Assembly (NCBI GenBank): GCA_030532365.1
Contig: JAUNLH010000011.1
Location: forward strand, 1 to 44,622
Source of the DNA: Porphyromonas sp.
GTDB taxonomy: Bacteria; Bacteroidota; Bacteroidia; Bacteroidales; Porphyromonadaceae
Reading direction: 5' to 3'
Length of the DNA stretch: 44,622 nt
Each line of letters begins with the position of its first letter. Position 1 is the first letter of the stretch. Of the stretch, positions 36,541 to 44,587 are shown in pieces. The notes under the pieces were generated by a model that worked only from the letters and a program-made list of their open reading frames with translations, did not search any database and was not told the origin of the DNA. The translations under genes and the position numbers were made by a program.

Positions 36541-36633
36541 TTGGTACGACATCCGACATCTGTCGGAGTCGATATGCTATCCCACGCGGCCCACACCCCA
36601 CACGACTCCGACGAAGGTCGGGCGTCGTACCAA
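36541..36633. repeat. 31-bp imperfect inverted repeat (MITE-like or long hairpin)
   Basis: Arms at 36541-36571 and 36603-36633 are inverted copies with a few mismatches, separated by 31 nt. The outer ends are TTGGTACGAC and GTCGTACCAA; the inner ends are GTCGGAGTCG and CGACTCCGAC. A related single arm lies at 44532-44556. No coding signal is visible. The gap 36244-36752 holds only this, array D, and two promoters. Confidence 0.7.
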
Positions 36634-36712
36634 ACGGGGTGGATATCCTCTGCCCTGAAGAGTTAGTAGGAGTATTCTCTTCGGAGCGGTCTGAATTAAA
36701 GAGACTAATTAG

Positions 36713-36720
36713 TATATTTG
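36713..36720 (+). promoter_or_regulatory. -7 element (TATATTTG) of the DUF4837-pdxA operon
   Basis: TATATTTG fits TAnnTTTG, 33 nt before the ATG at 36753. No clear TTG lies about 20 nt upstream. Its position supports the ATG at 36753 over an earlier in-frame ATG at 36639. Confidence 0.5.
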
Positions 36721-36752
36721 CCACAATACACCTCAATGAAATATTTTATCTG

Positions 36753-37817
36753 ATGAGTAATAAGAGATACAGCAAACCGCTAACTATGATAGCTACGCTG
36801 CTACTCTTAGCCCTGACAGCAGGAAGTCTGTCGAGCTGTAAAGGTGGTGGCAAATCGAGGAACCCTCTAGGTGCTAGCGGGCGTCCGCTCAGTCTGATGG
36901 TGGTGCTACCGGATCAGTACGACTCGGAAGCACTAAGGGATAGTGTGAGGAGAGCGTTTTCGCAGGCGCTTCCTATCCTACCTCAGCCGGAGCCTGCTCT
37001 GGACGTGATGTTTACGACACACAGTCGCTTCACCTCGATGTTTCGCAGTCAGCGCAATATCCTATACATCTCTATCGATCCGGAGAGGTACACTGGCCCC
37101 TCTATCTCTGTATCTCGCAATGACTACGCACTGGGGCAGATACTTCTGCATGCCAAGGCTGAGAGCGAGGAGTCGGTATATACCATCCTGCGGCTACGCA
37201 ACGACTCGATGATCCGTACCGTATTCGACGAGGAGGTGGAGCGGAGGCTAGTCGTGCTCAATGAGACCTTTTCAAGCGCCTTTGCTCGGGCAGTAGAGGA
37301 GCAGGTGGGTGGAGTAACCGTGAATGCCCCCGTGGAGCTCGAATTTATCCAGACTGGTGACCACTTTGTCTGGGGCTCCAATATGGCGCAGGAAAATCGT
37401 ATGGACTTTGTGGTCTACAGCTTCCCCTTTAGGGACAAGGAGACCTTCACACGCGACTACCTGATACACAAGAGAGACTCTGTGCTGGGCAGGCAGATCA
37501 AGGGGCAATTTCCCGGCTCTCGCATGATGACTGAGACGATGCTGATGCCGGTCTTCTCTGCCAAGGAGTATAAGGGGGCGTACCGAGCCGAGCTGAGGGG
37601 GCTCTGGGCGATGACCAATGATATGATGGGGGGGCCATTTGTGATGCATGCCATCGTAAAGGGGGATAAGTCGGAGGTGGTGGTTGCGGAGGCTTTTGTC
37701 TACAATCCTTCTGGCAAGAAGCGCAACCTCCTCCTTTATGATGAGTCAGCGCTCTACACGTTGCGACTAGAGGGGGCAGACTACTGGAGCCACAGCATAG
37801 ATAAGACGAGTAAATAA
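36753..37817 (+). CDS. DUF4837-family lipoprotein
   Basis: A 354-residue exported lipoprotein (lipobox LSSC, Cys29 from this start). The body matches, by recall, the DUF4837 family of Bacteroidota lipoproteins. Typical elements are PLSLMVVLPDQYDSEALRDS near the N-terminus and a C-terminal half with RGLWAMTNDMMGGPFV. Function is unknown. An in-frame ATG at 36639 lies inside the upstream inverted-repeat region and before the -7 box, so it is not used here. pdxA begins 2 nt after the stop, so it heads the seven-gene plus-strand run. Confidence 0.8.
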   Translation: MSNKRYSKPLTMIATLLLLALTAGSLSSCKGGGKSRNPLGASGRPLSLMVVLPDQYDSEALRDSVRRAFSQALPILPQPEPALDVMFTTHSRFTSMFRSQRNILYISIDPERYTGPSISVSRNDYALGQILLHAKAESEESVYTILRLRNDSMIRTVFDEEVERRLVVLNETFSSAFARAVEEQVGGVTVNAPVELEFIQTGDHFVWGSNMAQENRMDFVVYSFPFRDKETFTRDYLIHKRDSVLGRQIKGQFPGSRMMTETMLMPVFSAKEYKGAYRAELRGLWAMTNDMMGGPFVMHAIVKGDKSEVVVAEAFVYNPSGKKRNLLLYDESALYTLRLEGADYWSHSIDKTSK

Positions 37818-37819
37818 TT

Positions 37820-38920
37820 ATGTATCAACCACTAAAGATCGGTATCACGCACGGGGACTTCAACGGGATTGGCTACGAGGTGATGATCAAGACCTTTGCC
37901 AACCACGACCTGCTGGAGTTGGTGACTCCTATCATCTACGGCTCGAAGAAGATCTGGGACTACTACGCAGATCGCCTGAATATCAAGGGGGTAGACGTGA
38001 GAGTGATCAAGGAGCCTGGGGAGGCGAGGAGTAGAGCCTGCAATCTGATAGAGGTCGACCAACCTAACTCCAATATCAAGGTGGAGCCGGGGGTACCTAG
38101 CACCACCGCGGGGAGGTTGGCGGCTCTAGCGCTGCTGGCAGGTAGACAAGACCTGCTGGAGCGTAGGATCGATGCCATCGTGACAGCCCCGATCAATAAA
38201 GATATGATCCAGAGCCCGGAGTTTCACTTCACGGGTCATACGGAGTTTTTCTGCGCACCGTTTGAGGAGACAAGTCCGACGATGCTTTTTGTCGCCAACG
38301 ATCTTAGGGTGGCACTAGCCACAATGCACATGCCACTGAATGAGGTGCCTGGGGCTCTGACATTTGACCTCCTCTACGACAGTATTGCAAGGCTAGAGTG
38401 GGTGCTACAGCAAGACTTCGGGATCGACAAGCCGCGTATCGCAGTGCTGGGGCTCAACCCTCATGCAGGGGAGAATGGGCTCCTAGGCAACGAAGAGGAG
38501 AGCGTGGTCAAGCCGGTGATCCAGCGAGCATGGGAGGAGGGTAGGATCGTCTTCGGGCCTTACCCCTCAGATGGATACTGGGGCAGTGGTACCTACAAGC
38601 ACTTCGACGTCACACTCGCGCTCTATCACGATCAGGGTCTGATACCACTTAAGCTCCTAGCACTGGAGGAGGGAGTTAATATCACGTGTGGTCTGCCGAT
38701 CATACGTACTTCGCCCGACCACGGCACTGCCTACGACATTGCCGGCAAGGGCGTGGCGAGTGAGACCTCCTTTCGCAACGCTATTTACCAAGCCATTGAC
38801 ATCCATCGCCACCGTACGAGACACGAGGAGGCTACAAGGGATCCGCTGAAGAAGACCTTCGTAGCCCGGGGTAAGGACAATGTCAAGCTCGATCTCAGTA
38901 AGAGCGTGGACGAGGAGTAA
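37820..38920 (+). CDS. pdxA: 4-hydroxythreonine-4-phosphate dehydrogenase
   Basis: PdxA oxidises 4-phosphohydroxy-threonine in the DXP-dependent route to pyridoxal phosphate. The 366-residue protein has the expected motifs: KIGITHGDFNGIGYEV at the N-terminus, FTGHTEFF, LNPHAGENGLLGNEE, and the metal/substrate region ALYHDQGLIPLKLL followed by CGLPIIRTSPDHGTAYDIAG. The FNGIGYEV start and 366-residue length fit the Bacteroidota form, slightly longer than E. coli PdxA. It follows the DUF4837 gene by 2 nt. Confidence 0.95.
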   Translation: MYQPLKIGITHGDFNGIGYEVMIKTFANHDLLELVTPIIYGSKKIWDYYADRLNIKGVDVRVIKEPGEARSRACNLIEVDQPNSNIKVEPGVPSTTAGRLAALALLAGRQDLLERRIDAIVTAPINKDMIQSPEFHFTGHTEFFCAPFEETSPTMLFVANDLRVALATMHMPLNEVPGALTFDLLYDSIARLEWVLQQDFGIDKPRIAVLGLNPHAGENGLLGNEEESVVKPVIQRAWEEGRIVFGPYPSDGYWGSGTYKHFDVTLALYHDQGLIPLKLLALEEGVNITCGLPIIRTSPDHGTAYDIAGKGVASETSFRNAIYQAIDIHRHRTRHEEATRDPLKKTFVARGKDNVKLDLSKSVDEE

Positions 38921-38952
38921 CTAATAGTAGGATTTTCAAAGAGTTAGAGTTT

Positions 38953-39417
38953 ATGTTTAACGGAAAAACTATTGTATACACATCAGGGACGTTCGATATG
39001 TTTCACTACAACCACCTCCGCATGATCAACTATGCGAGAGCGCTAGCAGACATACTGATCGTAGGGGTCAGCACCGACGAGCTCGTGAAGAGCTACAAGC
39101 CAAGCCCCATCATCCCCTTTGCCGAGCGGATGCAGATCCTCGAAGCACTCAAGACACCCGATATAGTCATACCTCAGCACACACTAGACCATACGGAGCT
39201 GGTGAAGAAGCTGAATATCGATGCCTTTGTCGTGGGAGACGACTGGTACGGCAAGTACGACTACCTGCGAGAGGAGGGCGTACAGGTGTTTTACTTCCCC
39301 TATGGTACCGGCGCCTCGACAACCAACATCAAAGAGTCTGTGATCGAGTCGTACAACCAACAACTCCTAGACGAGATCGCCACAAAGCCCGATCCTAGCA
39401 AGGACGCAAAGAGGTAA
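38953..39417 (+). CDS. Cytidylyltransferase-like protein (TagD/glycerol-3-phosphate cytidylyltransferase group)
   Basis: A 154-residue nucleotidyltransferase of the HxGH superfamily. The signature region is YTSGTFDMFHYNHLRMINYA, with His18 and His21, but Asn20 replaces the Gly of HxGH. The C-terminal block FPYGTGASTTNIKESV matches the (R/-)T-G-(I/A)STT-IK nucleotide-binding motif of TagD and CTP:phosphocholine-type enzymes. The group joins CTP to a phospho-alcohol, giving a CDP-alcohol. It precedes an SDR, a CDP-alcohol phosphotransferase and an acyltransferase, which suggests it makes their CDP-activated head group. The true substrate is not readable from the sequence. Confidence 0.8.
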   Translation: MFNGKTIVYTSGTFDMFHYNHLRMINYARALADILIVGVSTDELVKSYKPSPIIPFAERMQILEALKTPDIVIPQHTLDHTELVKKLNIDAFVVGDDWYGKYDYLREEGVQVFYFPYGTGASTTNIKESVIESYNQQLLDEIATKPDPSKDAKR

Positions 39418-39431
39418 AGAATGAGAGCGAT

Positions 39432-40166
39432 ATGGGAAAGGAAGCAGTACTCATAACAGGTGGCACGAAAGGAATCGGTAGGGCTGCAGCAGAAGCGCTG
39501 CTCGCATCTCCGAAGGTGGGCAGTGTGTGGCTTACATTTGCCCGTGATAGAGAGAATGCGGAGCGTTGTGCCGAAGAACTCCAATCTTTTGGTAAGGAGG
39601 TTCACATCTCAGAGCTGGACATCACTGATCCGCAGGCTCCCAAGCAGTTAAAGGCTGAGATGGAGGCTGAGGCATTTCTCCCCTCCTACCTCCTCTTTAA
39701 CGCCAATATAACTGACCGCACACCACTAGAGGAGCTCTCAGAGACAGCATGGGCGAGGGTGTTTCAAGCCAACATCCACTTTCCGACCTTCCTGATACAG
39801 GAGCTCCTGCCAGCGATGGTGCCGGGTGGGCTGATCGCCTTTACCGGATCACTCATGGGCATCCATCCGCACTCAGTGTCGCTCGCTTATGGGGTCACAA
39901 AAAGCGCGGTGCATGCACTGATCCTCAATCTGGTGAAGCACTTAGAGCCCTACCAGCACCGTGTCGTCGGCATCGCACCTGGCTTTGTAGACACAGAGTG
40001 GCAGAAGACAAAGCCACAGCAGATCCGGACTAACATTGAAAATAAGATCGCTCTGCACCGCTTCGCAGAGCCCGAGGAAGTCGGAGCAGTCTTCAGAACA
40101 ATCCTGGAGAATAAGTACTTCAACGGTGACATTATAACGCTATCAGGAGGTTACTCCTATCGATAA
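39432..40166 (+). CDS. Short-chain dehydrogenase/reductase (FabG-like)
   Basis: A 244-residue classical SDR. The cofactor loop GGTKGIGRA lies at residues 10-18. The NxxG-type region appears as NANITDRTPLEEL, with Ala for Gly (usually NNAG). The catalytic Ser140, Tyr153 and Lys157 are present (FTGSLMG; AYGVTKSAV). The substrate may be the polyol or lipid handled by its neighbours rather than a 3-oxoacyl-ACP, because it sits inside the cytidylyltransferase/phosphotransferase/acyltransferase run. The stop shares one base with the start of the next gene, so translation is coupled. Confidence 0.85.
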   Translation: MGKEAVLITGGTKGIGRAAAEALLASPKVGSVWLTFARDRENAERCAEELQSFGKEVHISELDITDPQAPKQLKAEMEAEAFLPSYLLFNANITDRTPLEELSETAWARVFQANIHFPTFLIQELLPAMVPGGLIAFTGSLMGIHPHSVSLAYGVTKSAVHALILNLVKHLEPYQHRVVGIAPGFVDTEWQKTKPQQIRTNIENKIALHRFAEPEEVGAVFRTILENKYFNGDIITLSGGYSYR

Positions 40167-41104
40167 TGATTGAAACGAAAAACGAATTAGAGCAGAAGCG
40201 AGACTACCTCTCATCGCTCAAGTCTTTGGAGACAGAAAACTATGTCGACCGCATCTTTTATCGCCCGATAGGGTATAAGATAGCGCGGAGACTAGCACCA
40301 ACAGGCATCACCCCCAACACCATCACCTACATTAGCATCCTTATCGGTGTGCTGGGAGGTGCACTCTTTTACTACGAGACACCCTATTGGGCCGTCATCA
40401 TAGGTATACTCTTGCTGGTCTCTGCCAACGTTCTCGACTGTGTCGATGGTCAGCTCGCAAGGCTGACCGGCATCAAGTCGGAGATCGGTCGTATACTCGA
40501 TGGCGTGGCAGGTTACTTCTGGTTTTTCACTCTCTATATAGCGCTAGCGACGCGGCTCTACCATGCCACTGACAGCACTGTGTGGTACTACATAGCTTTT
40601 TTATCCATGGCAAGCCATGCACTGCAAGCTGGGATCACCGACTATTACAAGACCATACATCTGCGCTTCATCAGTTCCGAGAAAGGTGCAGAGTTTGAGA
40701 CGTACCAAGAGATCAAAGAGAGGGTAGATGCGATGCCCAATGGTTTCAAGAAGTTTGTATCTCGCATGTATAGCGGGTACACTTGGATTCAAAACAAGCT
40801 CACCCCTAGCCTCGGAGAGATGGTTCTCGCCATACGGGAGCACGGCAGCACCGGAGACCAGAGATTGACCTTTCGCAAAGTGAGCATGATCATCATGCGC
40901 CTACTCAATCTCCTCACTTTCAACGGCCGCACCATCCCGCTATTTATCATCGCACTCACGGGATCTGTTCAGTACTACTTCTTATACGAAATCATCTTCC
41001 TCAACATTGTGCTAGGATCGGTCATCCTGCAGCACGAGGCGCTATGCCGATGGATCACAGAGGAGGTCAAAGACCATAACGAAGATGGGGCTACAAAGTC
41101 ATGA
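40166..41104 (+). CDS. CDP-alcohol phosphatidyltransferase-family membrane protein with altered signature
   Basis: A 312-residue membrane protein with about 6 hydrophobic segments. The family joins a CDP-activated alcohol or lipid to an acceptor alcohol. The signature DxxDGxxAR-x8-GxxxDxxxD reads DCVDGQLARLTGIKSEIGRI followed by LDGVAG. Asp91, 94 and 112 are present, but Gly116 stands where the fourth Asp (the general base) is expected. The N-terminal 50 residues and the long C-terminal part are extra relative to small family members such as PgsA. It overlaps the next gene by 20 nt. Confidence 0.8.
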   Translation: MIETKNELEQKRDYLSSLKSLETENYVDRIFYRPIGYKIARRLAPTGITPNTITYISILIGVLGGALFYYETPYWAVIIGILLLVSANVLDCVDGQLARLTGIKSEIGRILDGVAGYFWFFTLYIALATRLYHATDSTVWYYIAFLSMASHALQAGITDYYKTIHLRFISSEKGAEFETYQEIKERVDAMPNGFKKFVSRMYSGYTWIQNKLTPSLGEMVLAIREHGSTGDQRLTFRKVSMIIMRLLNLLTFNGRTIPLFIIALTGSVQYYFLYEIIFLNIVLGSVILQHEALCRWITEEVKDHNEDGATKS

Positions 41105-41930
41105 CATTATATCGCTAGAAGATCTTGGAGAGCTAATCCATCCATTTTTCAACAGCCGAGCAGGTCGACGAGTTGGAAAGTGGCTACTCAAGTCTATCAA
41201 GGTCGACAAGCTCAATGCTCTGCACTCCGACTATGCCCACCTGGAGGGGGCAGACTTCACCACTGCAGTGCTCCAGGATCCCCGCATCGGTGTCCAGTAC
41301 CGTGTGCATGGCATGGAGCACCTCCTCGCACTCAAAGACAAGACATTCATCACCATATCCAACCACCCCTTTGGTGGGCTCGACGGACTGATCCTCGTCG
41401 ACATTGTCAAGAAGCTGAGACCCGACTTCAAGGTACTGGTCAATGGCTTTCTCGACCGCGTCACCGCCCTCTCCGACTCATGGATCCCGGTACATCCGAG
41501 AAAAAATAAGGCAGGCTACGTCCACGATCCATCCAAGAATGTCAATGGCATCCGCCTACTTGCCGAGCGCGTACTTGAGGAGCACCCGGTGGGGATGTTC
41601 CCAGCTGGCGGCGTTGCCCACTACGACTATGTGCACAATAGAGTCAAAGAGCAGCCCTGGCAGATGAATAACATGCGCATCCTCAGAGCTGCAAGGGTGC
41701 CGATACTGCCCATCATGTTTTCGGGTCAAAACTCCAAGAGATTTTACCGATTACTGCGCATCAGCTACAACCTCAACCTCCTACGACTCCCGGCAGAGAT
41801 CCTCAACAAAAAAGGTCAGACCTTCGATGTCTACATCGGGGCACCTATCATGCCAGATGAGGTGGCGATGCACAAAACCAATAAAGAACTAAGAAATTAC
41901 CTCATGGAGCACTGCTTCGCCCTATTATAA
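41085..41930 (+). CDS. Lysophospholipid/glycerol acyltransferase-family protein (PlsC-like)
   Basis: A 281-residue acyltransferase. The catalytic block is FITISNHPFGGLDGLILVDI, with His94 and Asp100. Here the spacing is H-x5-D rather than the canonical H-x4-D of PlsC, a variant I recall in Bacteroidota members. MFPAGGVAHYDYV (about residues 175-187) corresponds to the substrate-binding FPEG motif. The family moves a fatty acyl group to a lysolipid or amine-containing lipid. It overlaps the phosphotransferase by 20 nt and is probably translationally coupled to it. Confidence 0.8.
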   Translation: MGLQSHDIISLEDLGELIHPFFNSRAGRRVGKWLLKSIKVDKLNALHSDYAHLEGADFTTAVLQDPRIGVQYRVHGMEHLLALKDKTFITISNHPFGGLDGLILVDIVKKLRPDFKVLVNGFLDRVTALSDSWIPVHPRKNKAGYVHDPSKNVNGIRLLAERVLEEHPVGMFPAGGVAHYDYVHNRVKEQPWQMNNMRILRAARVPILPIMFSGQNSKRFYRLLRISYNLNLLRLPAEILNKKGQTFDVYIGAPIMPDEVAMHKTNKELRNYLMEHCFALL

Positions 41931-41967
41931 ATACTCGATTCTCCCCACTCACGACATCACAATAAAT

Positions 41968-44259
41968 ATGAAGCAAAGACGACGAGAAAACCTCTTCTAC
42001 ATTGGGATCCTGTTGCTTGCGGTTGTGTCGATCATTTCCATAGCATACTTCTCCCGCACGCATTCAGACCTAGAGGCGACTACCACAAGCCTAGCAAAGG
42101 GGAGTGGGACATTCGAGCGCGTAGAGCACTACTTCGATACCTTCCTACAGTTTGTGCACACCCACGCCTTCTCCTCCTTCGGCTTGCTCCTAATGCAGGT
42201 CATCATCATCCTCATCTTTGCCCGCTTTGTCGCTTGGCTCTTCACCAAGATGGGGCAGCCCTCGGTCATAGGAGAGATCATCGCGGGTATCATCCTGGGG
42301 CCCTCAGTCTTCGGACTCCTGCACCCCGACCTCTTCAGCACCATCTTCCCCACCCACAGCTTAGGCAATATCTCACTCCTAAGCCAGTTCGGACTGATCC
42401 TCTTCATGTTTGTCATCGGTATGGAGCTAGACCTAGGGGAGATACAGAAGACGCTCAAAAAATCGCTCATCATAGCGCACAGCAGCATCATAGCACCATT
42501 CATACTAGGCATCATCCTTGTCCTCTTTCTCTACAGAGAGTATGGCGGTGCAAGCAGCACTCCACTCACCTTTGCCCTCTTCTTTTGCATCTCACTCAGT
42601 GTCACGGCATTCCCCGTCTTAGCCAGGATCATCCAAGAGCAAAATAAGATGAATAGCCACATCGGCATGCTAGCCATGTCGAGTGCAGCTAGTGGCGACA
42701 TCACAGCATGGTGCGGTGTCGCAACCATCATAGCCATAGCACAGTCCGGCTCACCAGGGGGTGCCCTCTTCACCCTACTCTTTGCTACAGCTTATATGCT
42801 AGTGATGTTCAAGGTAGTACGCCCAGCCTTCAAGCTCATCGGAGAGGCATACAATACCAACGAAGTAGCCGGCAAAGGCGTCATTGCCCTCACCTTCGTC
42901 ACACTCCTCCTATCCTCCTACATCACAGAGATACTAGGGCTACACGCACTCTTTGGAGCCTTCGTAGCAGGGATCGTGATGCCTACCAACATCAAGTTTC
43001 GCCACATGATGACCGAAAAGGTAGAAGACGTATCACTCTCCATCTTCCTGCCCCTCTTCTTCGTCTCCAGCGGACTCCAGACCGAGATCGGACTGCTCAA
43101 TACCGCCCACCACTGGCTCATCACCCTAGCCATCATTGCCATCGCGATTGTAGGCAAGGTGTGGGGCACCTATGTCGCATGTCGGGTAGTAGGAGAGGAC
43201 CACCGCGATAGCATGTACGTGGGCATCCTGATGAACACCCGAGGGCTCATGGAGCTAATCATCCTCTCCATGGGGCTACAGCTCGAGATCCTCTCCCCCA
43301 TCGTCTACGCGATGCTCGTAGTGATGACCCTCGTCACCACATTCATCACTACACCGATGCTCAACATAGCAGAGGCGATATGGCGACGACGCGACGCCCG
43401 AAAGGGAGTGATCGAAGAGAAGCCCCTCTTCCGCATCCTCTTCTCCTTCGGACGTACCACCACGGGAAAGCTGATGATCGACCTAGTCCACACCTTCTTC
43501 CCAAAGACCAAGAAGCAGGTAGAGGTCACCGGCATGCACGTCACCATGGATAGCGAGGTCAACCCCCTCCATGCAGAGCGCTACCGCAGTGAGAAGTTCG
43601 ACCCCCTCCACCACTACTCCGACACCCTCCGGATACCCCTCGGAGAGCTCTACGAAGTCTCCGACCACCCCGTCCAGAGCATCCTCAAGGCGACAAAGAC
43701 CTACGACACCACCCTACTCCTCGTCGGAGCCAACCTCGACCTCTCACAATCGCCCGAAGACCAGCGCATCATGCAGCTACGCGACAAGTATGAGGGCATC
43801 TACGGAAAGACGCTCACAGGTACGGCAGACTTCTTCAACATCGCCAAGATCTTCCAAGACAAGACCAAGACCTTCGTATCAAAGACAGACGCATCGGTAG
43901 GCGTGGTGATAGACAAAGGACTCAACTCTGCAGCACGCACAATACTCATACTCGAGGACCCCGAGCAGCCCAATTACAACTCCTACCTGCTCCTCGTCAA
44001 CGACCTACTGAGAAATACAATACCCTCCACCCACATCGACACCATCGTGATGGATGGAAGAGGAACGAAGATAGAGCGGGCCAACGAACTAGACAAAGAC
44101 ATCCTCACGAGCGACATCCACGACCAGTACGACCTCGTGATCCTCCCCTACGCCACATGGGAAAAGCTCTCCAGGCGCATACCCGAGTTCATCACCTACC
44201 TACCCACCACCCTACTACTCGAGGCACGCTACAAGAGCGTCCCCGGGCTCAACAAATAG
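41968..44259 (+). CDS. CPA2-family cation:proton antiporter
   Basis: A 763-residue inner membrane protein. A short N-terminal anchor (about 10-28) precedes the Na+/H+ exchanger domain (about 70-480), with the typical GQPSVIGEIIAGIILGPSVF, LFMFVIGMELDLGE and SAASGDITAW motifs, the last carrying the ion-site Asp of CPA proteins. A 280-residue cytoplasmic tail follows, with strings such as TLLLVGANLDLS and ARTILILEDPEQP that may form Usp-like regulatory folds. It probably exchanges Na+ or K+ for protons. It comes 37 nt after the acyltransferase and is last in the operon. Confidence 0.9.
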   Translation: MKQRRRENLFYIGILLLAVVSIISIAYFSRTHSDLEATTTSLAKGSGTFERVEHYFDTFLQFVHTHAFSSFGLLLMQVIIILIFARFVAWLFTKMGQPSVIGEIIAGIILGPSVFGLLHPDLFSTIFPTHSLGNISLLSQFGLILFMFVIGMELDLGEIQKTLKKSLIIAHSSIIAPFILGIILVLFLYREYGGASSTPLTFALFFCISLSVTAFPVLARIIQEQNKMNSHIGMLAMSSAASGDITAWCGVATIIAIAQSGSPGGALFTLLFATAYMLVMFKVVRPAFKLIGEAYNTNEVAGKGVIALTFVTLLLSSYITEILGLHALFGAFVAGIVMPTNIKFRHMMTEKVEDVSLSIFLPLFFVSSGLQTEIGLLNTAHHWLITLAIIAIAIVGKVWGTYVACRVVGEDHRDSMYVGILMNTRGLMELIILSMGLQLEILSPIVYAMLVVMTLVTTFITTPMLNIAEAIWRRRDARKGVIEEKPLFRILFSFGRTTTGKLMIDLVHTFFPKTKKQVEVTGMHVTMDSEVNPLHAERYRSEKFDPLHHYSDTLRIPLGELYEVSDHPVQSILKATKTYDTTLLLVGANLDLSQSPEDQRIMQLRDKYEGIYGKTLTGTADFFNIAKIFQDKTKTFVSKTDASVGVVIDKGLNSAARTILILEDPEQPNYNSYLLLVNDLLRNTIPSTHIDTIVMDGRGTKIERANELDKDILTSDIHDQYDLVILPYATWEKLSRRIPEFITYLPTTLLLEARYKSVPGLNK

Positions 44260-44484
44260 CAACTCCACCTCATCCCCAATCGCGCTCCACATCGCACAAA
44301 GCCCACTGCAATGCACCCCACCATAACCAGAAGCTGAAAACCCAATTGCGGGCGATCCCGACGTGGGACGAAGCTAGATTTGTCTCATCATTAACGCAGG
44401 GGGAAATGGAGTGGGAATATGTGCAAAGACCAAATGGTAGCGATCCAGACGTAGGTCGGGATCGAAGGACTTAGCGAAGGGTAA

Positions 44485-44497
44485 GCCCCGTAGGGGC
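44485..44497. repeat. Short GC-rich palindrome (GCCCC/GGGGC)
   Basis: GCCCCGTAGGGGC is a 5-bp stem with a 3-nt loop inside GGGTAAG...GCGCCACCC, which can extend the pairing. The region 44260-44587 holds no gene that I can support; besides this it contains the arm at 44532-44556. Confidence 0.45.
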
Positions 44498-44529
44498 GCC
44501 ACCCTGGTTTCAAAGGGCAAGACATCCAA

Positions 44530-44557
44530 CACGACTCCGACGAATGTCGGATGTCGC
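44530..44557. repeat. Single arm related to the 36541-36633 inverted repeat
   Basis: The 25 nt at 44532-44556 differ at 3 positions from the right arm at 36603-36627 and at 2 positions from the reversed left arm. It begins ACACGACTCCGACGAA, as does the right arm with its flank. Within it, TCCGAC and GTCGGA can pair. It lies 31 nt from array E, as the other copy lies next to array D. Confidence 0.6.
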
Positions 44558-44587
44558 ACAGTCCCAGATCTAGAGTAGGCGCAACAC

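Noticed and set aside
36639..36752. Longer N-terminus for the DUF4837 protein from ATG 36639
   Set aside because: The added 38 residues overlap the promoter and would bury the lipoprotein signal peptide; ATG 36753 gives a proper leader.
44157..44474. 105-codon open frame over the end of the antiporter gene
   Set aside because: Its first third is an alternate frame of the antiporter and the rest is His/Arg-rich intergenic sequence with no family resemblance.
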